NCBI GenBank assembly: GCA_963693315.1
Contig: OY856187.1
Coordinates: 392,927,366-392,991,365, forward strand
Length of the DNA stretch: 64,000 nt
Origin: Diogma glabrata
Taxonomy: Eukaryota; Arthropoda; Insecta; Diptera; Cylindrotomidae
Reading direction: 5' to 3'
The notes beneath the pieces were generated by a model. That model did no database searches. It was given only the letters and a program-made list of their open reading frames with translations, and was not told where the DNA came from. Below are positions 9,382 to 24,599 of the stretch, piece after piece. Both the position numbers and the translations under genes were made by a program. Position 1 is the first letter of the stretch. Each line of letters starts with the position of its first letter.

Positions 9382-12223
9382 ACCATTGTTGTAAAGGGTA
9401 ATTAAAACTCCGTGATTGAAATTCGAACCACTGTCCCATACACATCAAATTTGCCTCGGCAGAAATTTTCATGGTTGTATTTATTTTTCCTTTACACGTG
9501 GTTTCTTATACTCAATCCATAGTCATCATCTACAATAGTTTCCGTTAAAAGAATTATTGTCCTGAAACGGTTGTGGGATATTTCCAAGTATAATTTCCTT
9601 TATTCAGTTTGTGATCGTTAATCACTATAAAATTAGCATAGAACAGTTGTACAATAACTTGCGCCATTCTCATGTAGATGTCCTACATTCGTTTCATAAT
9701 CCATGTTTCTGTTCATAATTATTCTCCAATTAGTACAAGATATAATGAAAGAGAAGAACCAATAAACAGAATTATCGCGTTTATTGGTTTGTTGAGGTGT
9801 AAAAACGACGTGATTTTAGCCTGTAAGTCCGTGGTTGAAGACATGTAGTGTCTCTTAGTTTGGCATTGACTTTTCAATCTACGTGTGTTGTCGAAGTTGA
9901 CAAGTTGTGATTTTGTAAAATGTTACATTTTGAATGTCGAGATTAGCAAATATTTTTGGTAGTAAATTCGCGATATTGCGTATAAAATTAATAATAATAT
10001 AAATTCATGGGGTTCCAATTTACTGATTTAGTGTCAGTGAACCAAAATCTAAAAAAAATATTTAAATGTTTGTGTCGTTGTGAGCGCCATATTTGCTCGG
10101 TCTGGTTTTTTGTTATCAGATTAATTGTGGAAATCTTGTCAATTTTGGTGCATCGCGAATGTCTACGTTCGAGAATAGATTTTTTTGTGTAATACACGTC
10201 ATTTTCTTTTACAATTAAGTAGACAAATTTACGTAATCAAAATACAACCACTTTATTGAGTTGAGGTTAGCATGTACATTTTCACAGTCCAAGTAAGGCC
10301 AAATAACTATAAAATATTTATACTAATCACTATTTGTTTGTGAAACCATCTATTTAATTAGTAAAAAATTTTAATTAAGTTATTTATTTACAAAAAAAAA
10401 GGATTCAATCGCTGTATGTTTGTGAAGTCATCTAGTTAATTAAAAAATATCGTAATTTATTTAGTTAAAATTTAAATTTAATATTCAACTCATTATCAGC
10501 GACTGGTAAAATTTCGGAGTATAATTATAATCCATGTATCAGTCTAATTAAATGAAAATTAAAACAAAAATTATACATATGATATGTGTGCTGCGATTTA
10601 TCCAGTTAGCAGTATCAATAAAATATAAGTTTTTTTCTGAAGCTGTGTTAGTAGTGAGATTCAATGGTTGACGTCATTTCCTAATTCGGGTGATAACATC
10701 TATACCAACGGTTACTTAAAGTTAAATTATCAAAAAATTCGACGATCCATGATAAAAATTGACAAGTGATCTTGAGGCTGTCTGGATTAGTGCGGTTAAA
10801 GTTGATATCATCACATTTCATCACCGAGAGTTAACGGTGAACCTTCGCTGAAACCGGTTGTTATTTCCGGATTGATTCATTACAGCTGCCATAAATTATT
10901 ACCCATATCTATATCCGTTAATTTATATCACACTTGGATCTTAACAACGGTGGTAAGTTGCAACCACCTTGGCCGAGCTCTGGTCTATGCATGACCTGAT
11001 GGAGATGAGCGGCTGAGTTTGAAGGATAGGAGAGTGGGACGGGACAACATCATGGGGTGAGTCATATCTGATTTTTTATTTTTATTTTATGCATGAATGA
11101 TTATGGTGAAATATGTAGGTGTGCGAATGTGTGTGTACGGATGTGTGGATGGGGATGTGTATGAGCGGGTGTATGAGGTGCATGTGCGTTTGAGCCAGAG
11201 GAGAATGTGTTAGATTAAATGAGTTTCTTTCCACACAACACTGATGTCCACGGCTATCACCAGTAGCCAGGATTGTCTCTAATTTTTTTATTTTAGAAGA
11301 CAAGCCTGCATTTTTTTTTATTCGATCACATCAGGCCAATATCTAACGTTATTTGTGGATTCTGATGTTATATTTTAATTTAATTTAAACAAAGGTAATA
11401 ATAATTGATGTTGGGATTGTTGACTCTGTGCAAACGCAATAACATCAAAACGACACATACCATAAACATACTTTAAATCGTAATATATCCTGGGTGTGGT
11501 GTTATAAAGGGAGATAATATTGGAGTTCTGTTTTCTGGTTATTTTGCTTAAAACCAGCAATTGGACCTATTATATAAATATATTGTTTCCTACTGAGAAA
11601 CCGTTAAAGGCTAACAATTTACAGTACAACAAACAAAATGTTATTTTTTTGTGCTAGTTCTGTTTATGCATTACAAATTTTGAATGCGCGGGATTTTTAC
11701 TACTAAAAAACTTACAAAATTTGTTACCATTTGGTCTATGAAATTATATTTGGATGTAACCGATTACCACAATAATCGAATAAATAATTCAATCACTAAC
11801 GGGAACTTTTCAAATTATGTTACCGGTAAGTTGGTGTAAAATTATTTGGAAATGTTGAACTTAGGGGCATGGATTTAGGTGTAAGTGTGTAAATGTGTGC
11901 GTGTGTGTATGTGGGTGAGGGTGCGCAGGTGTATGAGGAGTGAAAGTGTGAAATAGGGTGTTGATACAGAGGGTTGGACGTGGTGATCGTGGTTCTTTTC
12001 GCGTATGGGGGTCGCCAGAGTCTCAAGCCTTCACTTGCTTATTTTCTCCTATCTGTTCTTATAATGTTTCACGCGTACTGTGGTTTATTTGTGCTGAAGT
12101 AGCAGGATTTCTTTCTCGATCCCATGGATTGCATCTAGTCTGGGGCTATACATAAATATCGCTAGGTACGCGACCTGCTAGGCCACTTCGTTGTCATTCA
12201 ATGAAGCAGTGCTTCATTACACC
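9382..12223 (+). repeat. Left arm of a large inverted repeat pair
   Basis: This 2.84-kb block is matched in inverted orientation by 38740-41768. Shared landmarks in order include TGAAATTCGAACCACTGTCC, TATTTATTTTTCCTTTACAC, CAGTTCTATGCTAATTTTAT (reverse strand), ACTGATTTAGTGTCAGTGAA, TGGACTGTGAAAATGTACAT (reverse strand) and GGTCGCCAGAGTCTCAAGCC. Identity looks to be roughly 85-90% by eye. A 73-codon minus-strand frame (11303-11082, MSSKIKKLETILAT..., H/P/T-rich tail) is preserved in both arms. No known protein domain is recognised. Confidence 0.8.
11082..11303 (-). CDS. Small His/Pro/Thr-rich frame conserved in both arms
   Basis: The 73-residue frame starts MSSKIKKLETILATGDS and contains HQCCVERNSFNLTHS, then repeated HxHP/HIPIHTS-like runs. 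The inverted arm carries the same frame (39447-39686, 79 residues, MSTKIKKLEVILATDDS). About 80% of residues are kept with no frameshift over the shared length. Persistence could mean coding function in an ancestral element, or simply recency plus a biased GTGTATG-rich repeat. No start context or family supports translation, so this is tentative. Confidence 0.25.
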   Translation of the reverse strand: MSSKIKKLETILATGDSRGHQCCVERNSFNLTHSPLAQTHMHLIHPLIHIPIHTSVHTHSHTYIFHHNHSCIK

Positions 12224-12385
12224 ATTTGGCGATTTTCTATTAAAATGAAACTGAATGAATTTTCGATCATATTTTCCTAAATTTTTTGTTGCATCTATGT
12301 TTCGACACGCACGATGCCGATAAAAGACAACACTTTGAATCACTTCGATATGATATTAAATGTTTTGACAGTATATTTAATTCAG
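12224..12385. other. Arm junction, nothing recognised
   Basis: Homology with the other arm stops near CTTCATTACACC. No feature seen. Confidence 0.3.
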
Positions 12386-12790
12386 TTACAACTTTGACGA
12401 TATATTTAATAAATTTACACTTCCTAATCCAAAATATTTTGTAAAATTGTTTGATTGAATGCTATTGGCCAAATACCTAGATCTCTTGAATAAAAAGTTG
12501 GAGTCGTTTCCTTGAGTATTTGAAAAACTCACAACATTCATCAATATTACTTTCTGATTCACTTCCAATTTCGGAAACATAGGTCTTTGATGTTGATGGC
12601 ACCACAAGAGTGCAATTTCAGAAAAATCCGTTTTATTGTGATGTTTATCTTTTTCAATTTTCGAGCGGGCAATAGATGATTTGCTATTGTTTTCGTTTGC
12701 TGCGTTCTCTGCTTGAAGAATGCTTGTTAATTTTGTTTGTTTTGTTCTTTTTCTGCTTTCTACATAAATTCTTTGAGGAGACATACACAA
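12386..12790 (-). pseudogene. Tigger/jerky-like DNA-binding domain relic
   Basis: A 134-codon minus-strand frame. Residues about 13-48 (RKRTKQTKLTSILQAENAAN, then SIARSKIEK) look like the first helix-turn-helix of pogo/Tigger/jerky transposases. TDFSEIALLWCHQHQ at about 54-68 resembles the start of the CENP-B type second HTH, where an ALL.WC.QQR pattern is usual. The remainder (NQKVILMN, NSNFLFKRSRYLAN-like) fits the family only loosely and may be frame-shifted. No DDE catalytic domain follows on the left, so it is a fragment. The family call is inference from motif shape. Confidence 0.4.
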
Positions 12791-14207
12791 ACAAACTCAA
12801 ACATCAATATATTTTCTCATTAAAACATTGCATTTAAGAGTCAATATTCATCTATTTAAAAGTTAAAAATAAAAATGAAACAGTTTTAAAGCTTTCAAAT
12901 TGCTTTTTTATTTTAAACGTCTTATTTGATAAAACGGAGAAAACGAGCAAAATAAAGAAAATAAAAAAATTGAAATTACAGTTATTATGGTAATTTTTGC
13001 CATCATTAAACTTGAGTTTTTAAGTTATGTATTTAAAAGTATAAATATAAAATTAAATAAAAGTTTGAAATAAAAAAAAATTAAGTGGTTTTTGGTTTAT
13101 TTAATTTCAAATATTTACATATTTCATATATTTATACTACAAATCGGTTGACCTTTACATTAAGCTTTTCGGGAAAGGAAATTAATAAGCTTTCATGTCT
13201 ATCCAGAACAGTTATAAAAGTTGTTGATACATTTTATCAAGGTATAAGAAATATATATACAATAATGGGTGCATGTGGGAAGAACAATAGTTAACGAAGT
13301 GGCCCGAAGAAACAATTTATTGGAACCCGCTATGAAACATATTTTATTGAAAATAATTTTCATATCTCATTCAAGTTATTAAATTAATGGTAACTAAAAA
13401 CAAACTTTAATTAATATTTTTGCAGCTGTTGCCAATATTCAAATTTCGTTAGAAACTTTTTATTTTCATGGTTTTAAAACTCATAGTTTATGGTACCATT
13501 TAAATTATAATGAAAAGTAATCTTAACAATCTCTAAAAAAAACAGTCTAGAGGGAAAATCAATAGAACATATTTTCCCATACTCAAAAAATTTTATTTCA
13601 CTAAATTCCCAACATGACAATTTAGATCAATATCTTTAATAACTTTTGGTATGAACATATTTTTGTATATGTACATTGTACATACAGCGAAAGTTTTCAT
13701 TTTCCTTTTTTTTGGTGGTAGAAATTGATAAAAATTTTCAATATTTATTTTCCAATAGTTTTTTTTGACAAGAAAATATATTGAAAAATTAATAAAAAAA
13801 ATCCAAAGTATCGAAAAGCATAAAATGTTATAAGTGATTTTATTTTTATATTGCTGAAACTCGTTCTTAGGCTCACTCTTGTTGATTATTTTATAGATGA
13901 AAGTAGTTATTCTGTGTCTTCATTCTTACAATAACAACGTCCTTTTTACGTAGGTTTGAAAAATTTGTGATAATATTTTTATTATGTTTGGGGGTGGGGT
14001 GATGTAGATGTGGGTATTAAAAATTATGTGTTTAATTTAAGGTAAGGATAAAGTTTGGAGAAAATATTTTATAGTTGTATTATATAGTGATTATTAATGA
14101 TTATTATGTAATCTGTAAAATCTTTAACAATGTTTGGCTAATTAAGGAAGAAATTAGTGATAGATGAAATTTAAATTAATCAATTTGGTTTAATTTTATT
14201 TTTCGTC
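12791..14207. other. AT-rich DNA, nothing recognised
   Basis: A 69-codon plus-strand frame at 13085-13294 has no recognisable motif. A G-rich patch (GGGGGTGGGGTGATG) lies at about 13991. Otherwise only A/T-rich sequence is seen. Confidence 0.4.
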
Positions 14208-14805
14208 TTATCTGTGGTAATGCTTCAAATTAATGTTTGAGATCAAAATATTTGATAAATTATTATAAGCAGAATGAATTGTTTTTAATTTTTTTTTTTT
14301 TTTTTTTAATAAAATGTGTTGTGTAATAGGGTTTAGAATATGTGTCACAACAACACATAAATACCTTTTAAGACCTAGGTCTAGACCTGGGTCCCACAAC
14401 AACTGGCGTTCTGAGGTGTAGATTAACGCTTTTTTTAAACATCTGTGGGTTGTAGCCAACTGAGACTAAGTGTTCCGGCAAACTATTCCATTTGTACGCA
14501 GTTCGGACAAAGAAGTCTCTCTGCGATCTGCCAGTATGACAGCGCGGGATCTTTACCGTTTCACTGGTTGCGGCAGCCGATTGCCGAGTGGAACGGGGGT
14601 AAGAATAAGTTTGAGGCATGATGCCGCTGATTTCATCTGAGCACTGCTGATGACGATATTTGTAAAAAACAACGAGGTCAGCAACAGTGCGACGATGTTG
14701 TAGGGAATCAAGTTTTGATGTCAAAGTTCGATCACCTACAATTCGTATAGCTCGCTTTTGAACAGAGTCCAAGAGGGCCAAGATGGAAACAGAGGCAGCA
14801 CCCCA
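14208..14805 (-). pseudogene. Jockey-like LINE, 5'-truncated 3' end
   Basis: The minus-strand frame 14781-14368 (137 codons) reads LDSVQKRAIRIVGDRTLTSK, LDSLQHRRTVADLVVFYKYR and RDFFVRTAYKWNSLPEHLV. These are the conserved C-terminal segments after the RT domain of jockey/BS-type elements. A 3' UTR and a poly(A) tail (poly-T on the plus strand at 14290-14309) follow. It matches the copies at 22.45-23.4 kb and 26.06 kb. Insertion into the Helitron gene on its right is marked by the homology switch near 14800-14820. Truncation at the 5' end is usual for target-primed reverse transcription. Confidence 0.85.
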
Positions 14806-14809
14806 AACT

Positions 14810-15902
14810 TTGGTAGAAAGTTACGGCAGCAGTATTCATAAACTTTGGTAGAAAGTTACTGTATGCGTACGGCGTATACATAACAAGCCTATGGGTACGT
14901 GGTTCACCATCATCATTTTTAAAAATAGCAGCCACATCAGTTTGAACAGCATCATTAAAACGACGAATATCACATTCTCTGTTAACTTTTATAACCAGTG
15001 AAACATCAGCAGTAACATTCCCAGGTCTTTCACAAAATTCATGCATTGATTTAAAAGAACGAACAAAAGGATTCACACGATCTAACTCAAAACCTATCTC
15101 ACGCATAAGAAAAACTTCACATACATTGGCATTTCTATTCATTCTCATATTAGCAGCAGTATCAACATCATAAAAATATAATTGTGCATACATTGGAGGT
15201 CGACCATAAGCAGGAATTAAAGCACCAGTACGATGACAAAAAAAATTTAAAATGATTTTAAAATGATAAATACCACGTTCAGTAGAATGCGCTATATTTA
15301 GAACGTTTTTTTATAGCATTATCATTTGAATTCAATCCATCGAAAATATTAGAGAAAAATGCATTTTCAGAAAGAGGATGTAAATTGCCTTTGCCTTTAT
15401 GGCAACACAAAAAAAACGCTTCATTATTATTTGAAGTAACTTCTCTTGCAAAATGTTTGGCATGACAAAAACGACAACTCATATCCAAAGCACCACAAAC
15501 ATACGAATCAAAGTTACCTGGAATCACATTCAAAGCACACTTGAACGAATCTCTCAAAATTACAACGGGAATTTCATCATTTACCACATTCAATTCTAAA
15601 TCATCAATCATTTCTTCATTTGCAACATTCATGACACCATTCATGACACCGTTCATGACACCATTCATATCATCAACATTCACTTCATCATTCACAACAA
15701 TCATTCCTACATCAACTTCAGCATTCATTCCATCATTATTACCATTCATTTCATCATTCATAAAATCAACATTATTACGCATATTACGCATATGATCTCT
15801 TCTATTCAGACGACTCGATCTACCACTCACATCCAAACGTTTACGACGTGGTCTTGGCATCGAAATAAATAAATATATCAATATATCAAAAATATCAAAC
15901 AA
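14810..15902 (-). pseudogene. Helitron Rep/helicase N-terminal region, broken
   Basis: A likely start at residue 15 of frame 15902-15279 gives MPRPRRKRLDVSGRSSRL, typical of insect Helitron proteins. An Asn/Met-rich repeat (VMNGVMNGVMNG) and a Cys/His cluster CRFCHAKHF...FFLCCHKGKG follow. After a stop/frame change near 15280, frame 15193-14732 continues with MYAQLYFYDVDTAANMRMNR, NPFVRSFKSMHEF, DVAAIFKNDDGEPRTHRLVM. These are the 'Helitron_like_N' signatures (QLYFYD, NP.V..F, DGEP). The Rep HUH nuclease and helicase domains are absent because the jockey-like insertion truncates the gene. Rolling-circle transposition is the family's role; this copy cannot perform it. Confidence 0.85.
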
Positions 15903-17002
15903 ATAATATCAATTTTTATATCAATAAACAAAATATCTTCATATCAATATCAAATATCTTTATATCAATAAACAAAATAATCGAAATAATATCGAAAGCC
16001 TTCCATGTACAAAGACAAAAGACGACTGAAATGAAATACACTGAAATTTTATTAGAACGCATACAATACGTTTATTACTACCCACTACCAAAGAAAATAT
16101 AAAAAAGAAAATATAAAAAATAAAATAAATTTTTAATTTCGTTTTTGTATGTATGCAAACTTATAATGCATATGTATATAAAAAGTTTTTCGTATATAAT
16201 AACTTTTTTATTTATGATCCGAAAAATCCCAATCCCAATCCCAGACCTAATTAATCGAAATTCGAATAAAAAAGTCTTAGGCTGCACCAAGCGTACCCAT
16301 AGGCTTGTTAAAAATTATTTAAACTTTGGAGCTGATATACCCATTAGTAACATCGGCTAAGCAGTAAAAATGTAAATGTGTTTTAAACTGTTATTTCTCC
16401 AACTATCAGTTTGCAGGGTTTGTACTATGAAAGATTAGAAAGGCTTATACGATTAGGGAGAACGATTGTTATATAACTCAGGGTTCATCCATTCACCTAT
16501 TCGCTAAAGATTCGATTTCTTGACCATAGATTTTTTAATACTCCTACTTTTATAACTGACAAAATCAAAAATAGTTTTTCCTATCAATAACAGAGCCACG
16601 GTTTGTTAAAATTCGATGTGTGAACTCAATAATTTTCCAAACAATATCTGTTTGGTTCCAATTAGACACATATTTCTGCTTCGTTGTTTTTTGTTAATGT
16701 ACAAAAAAATTTAATTTAAAAAAGTTCATTTAATGAGTTATTTCAGATATAATTTCATAAGCTAAGCTAATAAGTCTACCCTTTTTTGTTATTTTATTTA
16801 CTGAGTTTTTCAAAATATTTAAATTAACATTCTAGCAAAGCACTAATTATTTCAATTTATTTTAATCTGAAGTCGAAACAACAATATGTAATTAGATTAG
16901 AACAAATAAAATAAAATTATCAAAAATAACTGAAAAACAAATTAAAAACTGAGTGTTATTTTCAGGCTTATTCAATTTTATTGTTGAATTGAATTTAAAA
17001 AA
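15903..17002. other. AT-rich DNA with a Helitron scrap
   Basis: GCGTACCCATAGGCTTGTTA at about 16286-16305 is the inverse of the Helitron segment at 14883-14902, so a detached inverted piece lies here. The block 16200-16285 is shared with 7022-7165. No gene is recognised, and the 70-residue frames overlapping on both strands at 16078-16360 look random. Confidence 0.45.
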
Positions 17003-17722
17003 AGTCCAAGCGGCACGTATATGCGCTAGAAATAGGTAGATTTCGAGATCAGACAGTTTTGTGTGCCAGTCAGAATCTGATGTATCAGATTAGTTTAAAC
17101 AAAACAAACTAATTTCAAACAGATATCGAACAAATTTTAAAAAGAAAATTAGCTACCTACAAGCAAAATTATATCTATCCAATTTTGCAACAAACAAATA
17201 TCAAATCTACCACAGAACATGTGTGTGACAATTTATGACATAAACCTACGCTATATCATATGTCGTCCAATTACTGCAAAATATCAAAATAGTTTACTTC
17301 TAAGAAAAAAAATTAATTTCTTCTTTTCAAACCTTTTTGTTTTTTTTTTCACTGACTTTATGAAGGTTTTTGGAAATTGTAGTTATGGATTGTTGCAAAC
17401 TTTTTTGTTGAAGCCAACAATTCAAAAACCTCTAACTGCAGAGGTTTATATTTATAAGAAACGGATTGAAATGTTTCCACAGATTTTAAATTTATGAAGT
17501 TTTTAAAAATTTTAGTATTCAAACGGCCGTTATAACGGTTTTAAAAAATCAATTTTTTTAGGAAAAAGGCTCTAGTTCCTTAACCACGCGTCGGATTTTT
17601 CTGATTCACGAACTCGTCCGAGATATTAATAGAACACTCATGTACAGAAATTTTTTTTGATCTACCTCAACAAATGCGACCGTGAGAGTGCTGGTCGTTT
17701 TCGTTATATCTCATATCGTTTA
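17003..17722 (+). repeat. Dispersed repeat A, copy 2
   Basis: A compact 720-bp copy with one internal 325-bp unit. It starts at GTCCAAGCGGCACGTATATG and ends CATATCGTTTATA immediately before the mariner target TA. It lacks insertion B, so it shows the pre-insertion state of copy 1. Confidence 0.8.
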
Positions 17723-17723
17723 T

Positions 17724-20929
<3,206 letters not shown>

Positions 20930-20969
20930 TTTTGGACTGTTTGTTTCGACCGTAATGTATGTAAATTAG

Positions 20970-21490
20970 TTGGTTATGTTTCTTCAGCTTCTCGGTCAAT
21001 AGGATTGAGTAATAGTTGTAAATTTACTTCATAGTTATTTATTTATTTATTAATATATCTGACGTTTCGGCTAATATATTGCCATTTTCAAGGATAATCT
21101 ATCAACAAAAATTTTTTTGGAAATTAAAAAATTGGAAAACTTAAATTAAAAATTGAGCAGCAAATTTTAAACAGTTAATAAAGAAATTAATGATGCTAAT
21201 ATAAAGTTAATTTGATCAATATTTGTTTCAGTTGGTGAAAATACTATTATATATAATACTATTATGTACTTATATATTGTTAAACAACTTCGCACTATAA
21301 AATTAACTATATAAAACTTACTAATTAAAACAAATTACATACAAAAATAATAAATTAACAAAAACGATTTACATTAAAACATTAAACTAAAATTAGTATA
21401 ACCGAGTTGAAACTAAAATGTCAAGCGTATGGTTTTATTCACAACATTATTTGTTGAAATAGCGTTACAACATTATTTTTCGTGTATGTT
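20970..21490. repeat. Left 521-bp inverted arm of the Penelope-like element
   Basis: Pairs over its whole length with 23611-24131 (also 521 bp) with only scattered mismatches. Landmarks are GGTTATGTTTCTTCAGCTTC, GACGTTTCGGCTAATATATT and CAAGCGTATGGTTTTATTCA. On the minus strand it serves as the 3' UTR of the GIY-YIG gene. Confidence 0.9.
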
Positions 21491-21499
21491 GTTTATACA

Positions 21500-22444
21500 A
21501 CAAAATATATATATAAATGAACTTATTTAATTTCTGGATTTTTTAGTGGTGTGTTGTGCTATAGTTTGGTTATTTGTATTTATGCTGTATTCAGTTGTTA
21601 TGCGGATTGGTGTGGGTGATCTTTTTCGTTTTCGGTTATTGTTGTTGTATTTGGATTTTTGTTCAAGTTCGTCACTGATGATGTTGCAAAAAATTGGTGT
21701 TAAATTATCTATGTCTCGTTTAATGTTAAATGTGTTGTGTGTATATGTGTAGTGATTCCTTGGTTAAGCGTTTTGACCAGTTTTGTTCTGTATCCAGAAT
21801 TCTGACGTTCTCAAAATCTGGATTGTTGTTGTGGTTGATATGGTGGTCCATTAGTGCGGTTTTTAGTATGTTGGGATCAGTTTTAATTCGTTTGATGTCA
21901 TTCTTGTGGTTGGCCATTCTTTTTCCTAGTTGTTGCTTTGTTTGTCCAATGTACGTGCTGGCGCATGTTTCATTACTCGTCACATTACCTAAACATGGAA
22001 TTTCGTATATTACATTAGTTTTTTGTAATTTTTCGGTGGGGTCTTTCAATTTAGTGTATGACCGCTTCATATTTTTGGTGTTGGTTATTCCAAGTTTAAT
22101 ATTGGGGCCGCAATTTTCTTAATTTTTTCGGTTATACCGTGCACGTAGGTCATTCGTTTATATATATTAGTTGTTCCTTGTTCCGTGGTGGTTTGGGTGG
22201 TCGTTGTTTGTGTATTCAGGTTAGTTATTTCTCTATGGAGTAGTTTCTGTATTATTGCATTGGGGTAGTTGTTGAGTCTAAGGGTGTTCCTAATTAAGTG
22301 GTAGTTTTTGGGGTGATATTTAGAAGAGCTTAGAGTTAAAACACGGTTGATAAAATTGGTTGCGGTATTTATTTTCTGTTGTTGTGGGTGTTGGGTATAA
22401 AAATTGAGAATTCTATTGGAGGTGGTATTTTTCTTATAAAATGT
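21500..22444 (-). pseudogene. Penelope-like element polyprotein, C-terminal part
   Basis: Reading the minus strand from about 22444, NTTSNRILNFYTQHPQQQ, KINTATNFINRVLTLSSSKYH and YVHGITEKIKKIAAP match the region after the RT core in Penelope-like elements (RILNFHSNHP, FINRALTLS, YI.G..EK). After a stop near 22080, frame 22070-21726 reads TNVIYEIPC, CASTYIGQTKQQLGKRMANHK and ALMDHHINHNN. This is a GIY-YIG endonuclease with the YIGQT core and the Arg and His of the family. A one-base shift near 21735 leads to a basic tail (NNRKRKRSPTP). RT motifs are lost to the LINE insertion on the right. The element normally transposes by target-primed reverse transcription using this nuclease. Confidence 0.85.
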
Positions 22445-23416
22445 CGAAGGTTTGCAATTATTCCCAACTTATACCCGACACTGCACAAGTCATTCGTCCC
22501 CCTATCTTCAAAGGGTAAAATGCATGAACGAATAAGTCTCGTTCGGAGAGATGCTGCCATAAATGTAAACGAGAACCTAAAAAAAGTCGCCGATTGGGGT
22601 GACAAAAATTTGGTCAATTTTAATTCCACCAAAACACAGCTATTGATTGTTTCCAGATCAAAGACCGAGTTTCCCAACGATATTTCAATTAATATGTGTG
22701 ACGACCAAATACGCGAATGTGAAAGCATTCGTTTATTGGGAGTCACAATATCCAATGACTTACTCTGGAACGATCATATAATGGCCATGGCAAAGAGCGC
22801 GTCAAGAAAACTCGGCCTCCTCAATAGATGTAAAAAATATTTTACTTCGCATCAATTACTCCACATTTATAAGTCCTATATTCGTCCCTGCATGGAGTAT
22901 TGTTGTCAAGTTTAGGATGCTGCATCTGTTACTATCCTGGCTCTTTTGGACTCTGTTCAAAAGCGAGCTATACGAATTGTTGGTGATCGAGATTTAACAT
23001 TAGGTCTTGATTCCCTGCAACATCGTCGCACTGTTGCTGATCTCGTTGTTTTTTATAAATATCGTCACCAGCAGTGCTCAGATGAAATCAGGTCCATAAT
23101 GCCTCAGACATATGTTTTTCCCCGTCTTACTCGTCAATCGGTGTGTGCGGGCGGTCGTACTGTCGAGATTACTCACTGTCCTAGTAATAGAATGCAAAGA
23201 GATTTCTTTGTGCGTACATCGTACACATGGAATGCTTTGCCCGAATCAATAATCTCGAGTGCTTTCAATCCACAAAGATTTAAAAAAAAGCGTCCACCTA
23301 TACCTCAAGACGCATGTTGTTGTGGGACCTACGTCTTAAAAGGTATCTATGAGTTGTTGTGACACATTTTGTAATTCCTACTACACAACACTTCTTATTA
23401 AAAAAAAAAAAAAAAA
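22445..23416 (+). pseudogene. Jockey-like LINE, 5'-truncated copy inside the Penelope-like element
   Basis: The plus-strand frame to 22915 carries NENLKKVADWGDKNLVNFNS, TKTQLLIVSRSK, RLLGVTISNDLLWNDHI, ASRKLGLLNRCKKYF and YKSYIRPCMEYC, which are the palm-end and thumb segments of jockey-type RT. Frame 22946-23362 continues MDSVQKRAIRIVGDRDLTLG to NALPESIISSAFNP after one disruption at 22913-22945. The element ends in a poly(A) of about 16 at 23401-23416. The FADD catalytic segment is missing by truncation. It is orthologous in family to 14208-14805 and 26058-26158. Confidence 0.88.
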
Positions 23417-23610
23417 ACTTTATCATAAATAGCACCACAACATTATCTAGATTACTTCCTAAGAACGGTAAAATCACTAATAAATGTAACAATATCATTC
23501 ACACCTTACATACTAAAATTCTCAATATTATAATAAAAGATAAATGCAACCAACTAGCACACTCAAATAAATACCTCTATAATTTACAGGAAGAAATTTT
23601 ACAATATTTT
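23417..23610. other. Penelope-like element interior beyond the LINE
   Basis: A plus-strand frame (IKDKCNQLAHSNKYLYNLQE) runs through 23417-23661 into the right arm. It does not match the minus-strand PLE gene and I do not recognise it. It may belong to a second, opposite-facing PLE copy or to the 5' region. Confidence 0.35.
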
Positions 23611-24131
23611 ACATACACGAAAAATAATGTTGTAACGCTATTTCAACAAATAATGTTGTGAATAAAACCATACGCTTGACATTTTAGTTTCAACTCGGTT
23701 ATACTAATTTTAGTTTAATGTTTTAATGTAAATCGTTTTTGTTAATTTATTATTTTTGTATGTAATTTGTTTTAATTATTAAGTTTTATATAGTTAATTT
23801 TATAGTGCGAAGTTGTTTAACAATATGTAAGTACATAATAGTATTATATATAATAGTATTTTCACCAACTGAAACAAATATTGATCAAATTAACTTTATA
23901 TTAGCATCATTAATTTCTTTATTAACTGTTTAAAATTTACTGCTCAATTTTTAATTTAAGTTTTCCAATTTTTTAATTTCCAAAAACATTTTTGTTGATA
24001 GATCATCCTTGAAAATGGCAATATATTAGCCGAAACGTCGGATATATTAATAAATAAATAAATAACTATGAAGTAAATTTACAACTATTACTCAATCCTA
24101 TTGACCGAGAAGCTGAAGAAACATAACCAAC
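23611..24131. repeat. Right 521-bp inverted arm of the Penelope-like element
   Basis: Inverted partner of 20970-21490, equal in length. It contains the motif TGGCAATATATTAGCCGAAA followed by CGTCGG and an ATAAATAAATAA tail at 24010-24065. Confidence 0.9.

Positions 24132-24133
<2 letters not shown>

Positions 24134-24218
<85 letters not shown>
24134..24218. repeat. (TA)n tract
   Basis: About 85 bp of pure TA between the Penelope-like element and the Tigger end. Confidence 0.98.
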
Positions 24219-24221
<3 letters not shown>

Positions 24222-24599
24222 TGGATTCTGTTTTTATGCGATAGATATGTTCCTCAGAAAAAAGCATAAAAAAAATCGCATAAAAAAAGACATGTAGGTC
24301 ATTGAATAAATAGTGATAGGTTCACTAATTTTCGAAAACCACATAAAACCAAATAAATAACCGAAAATCGCATAAAAAGGACGATGTTACCCTTCTTGGA
24401 GAGATTGTGGTGGGTACCCATTGGTGTTTGAAGAAAAGAGGGCTATAGATTTAAAACAATATAGAAATTACGAGTCCAAAATTAGTTTTTTTTTACTTTT
24501 ATGTTCACTTAATGACAATGCTCGCGACCGTTTGTGAACTGGTATGAAATCACTACCATCACTGCTATAGATATTCAACAATTTGGGTCATTACATCCA

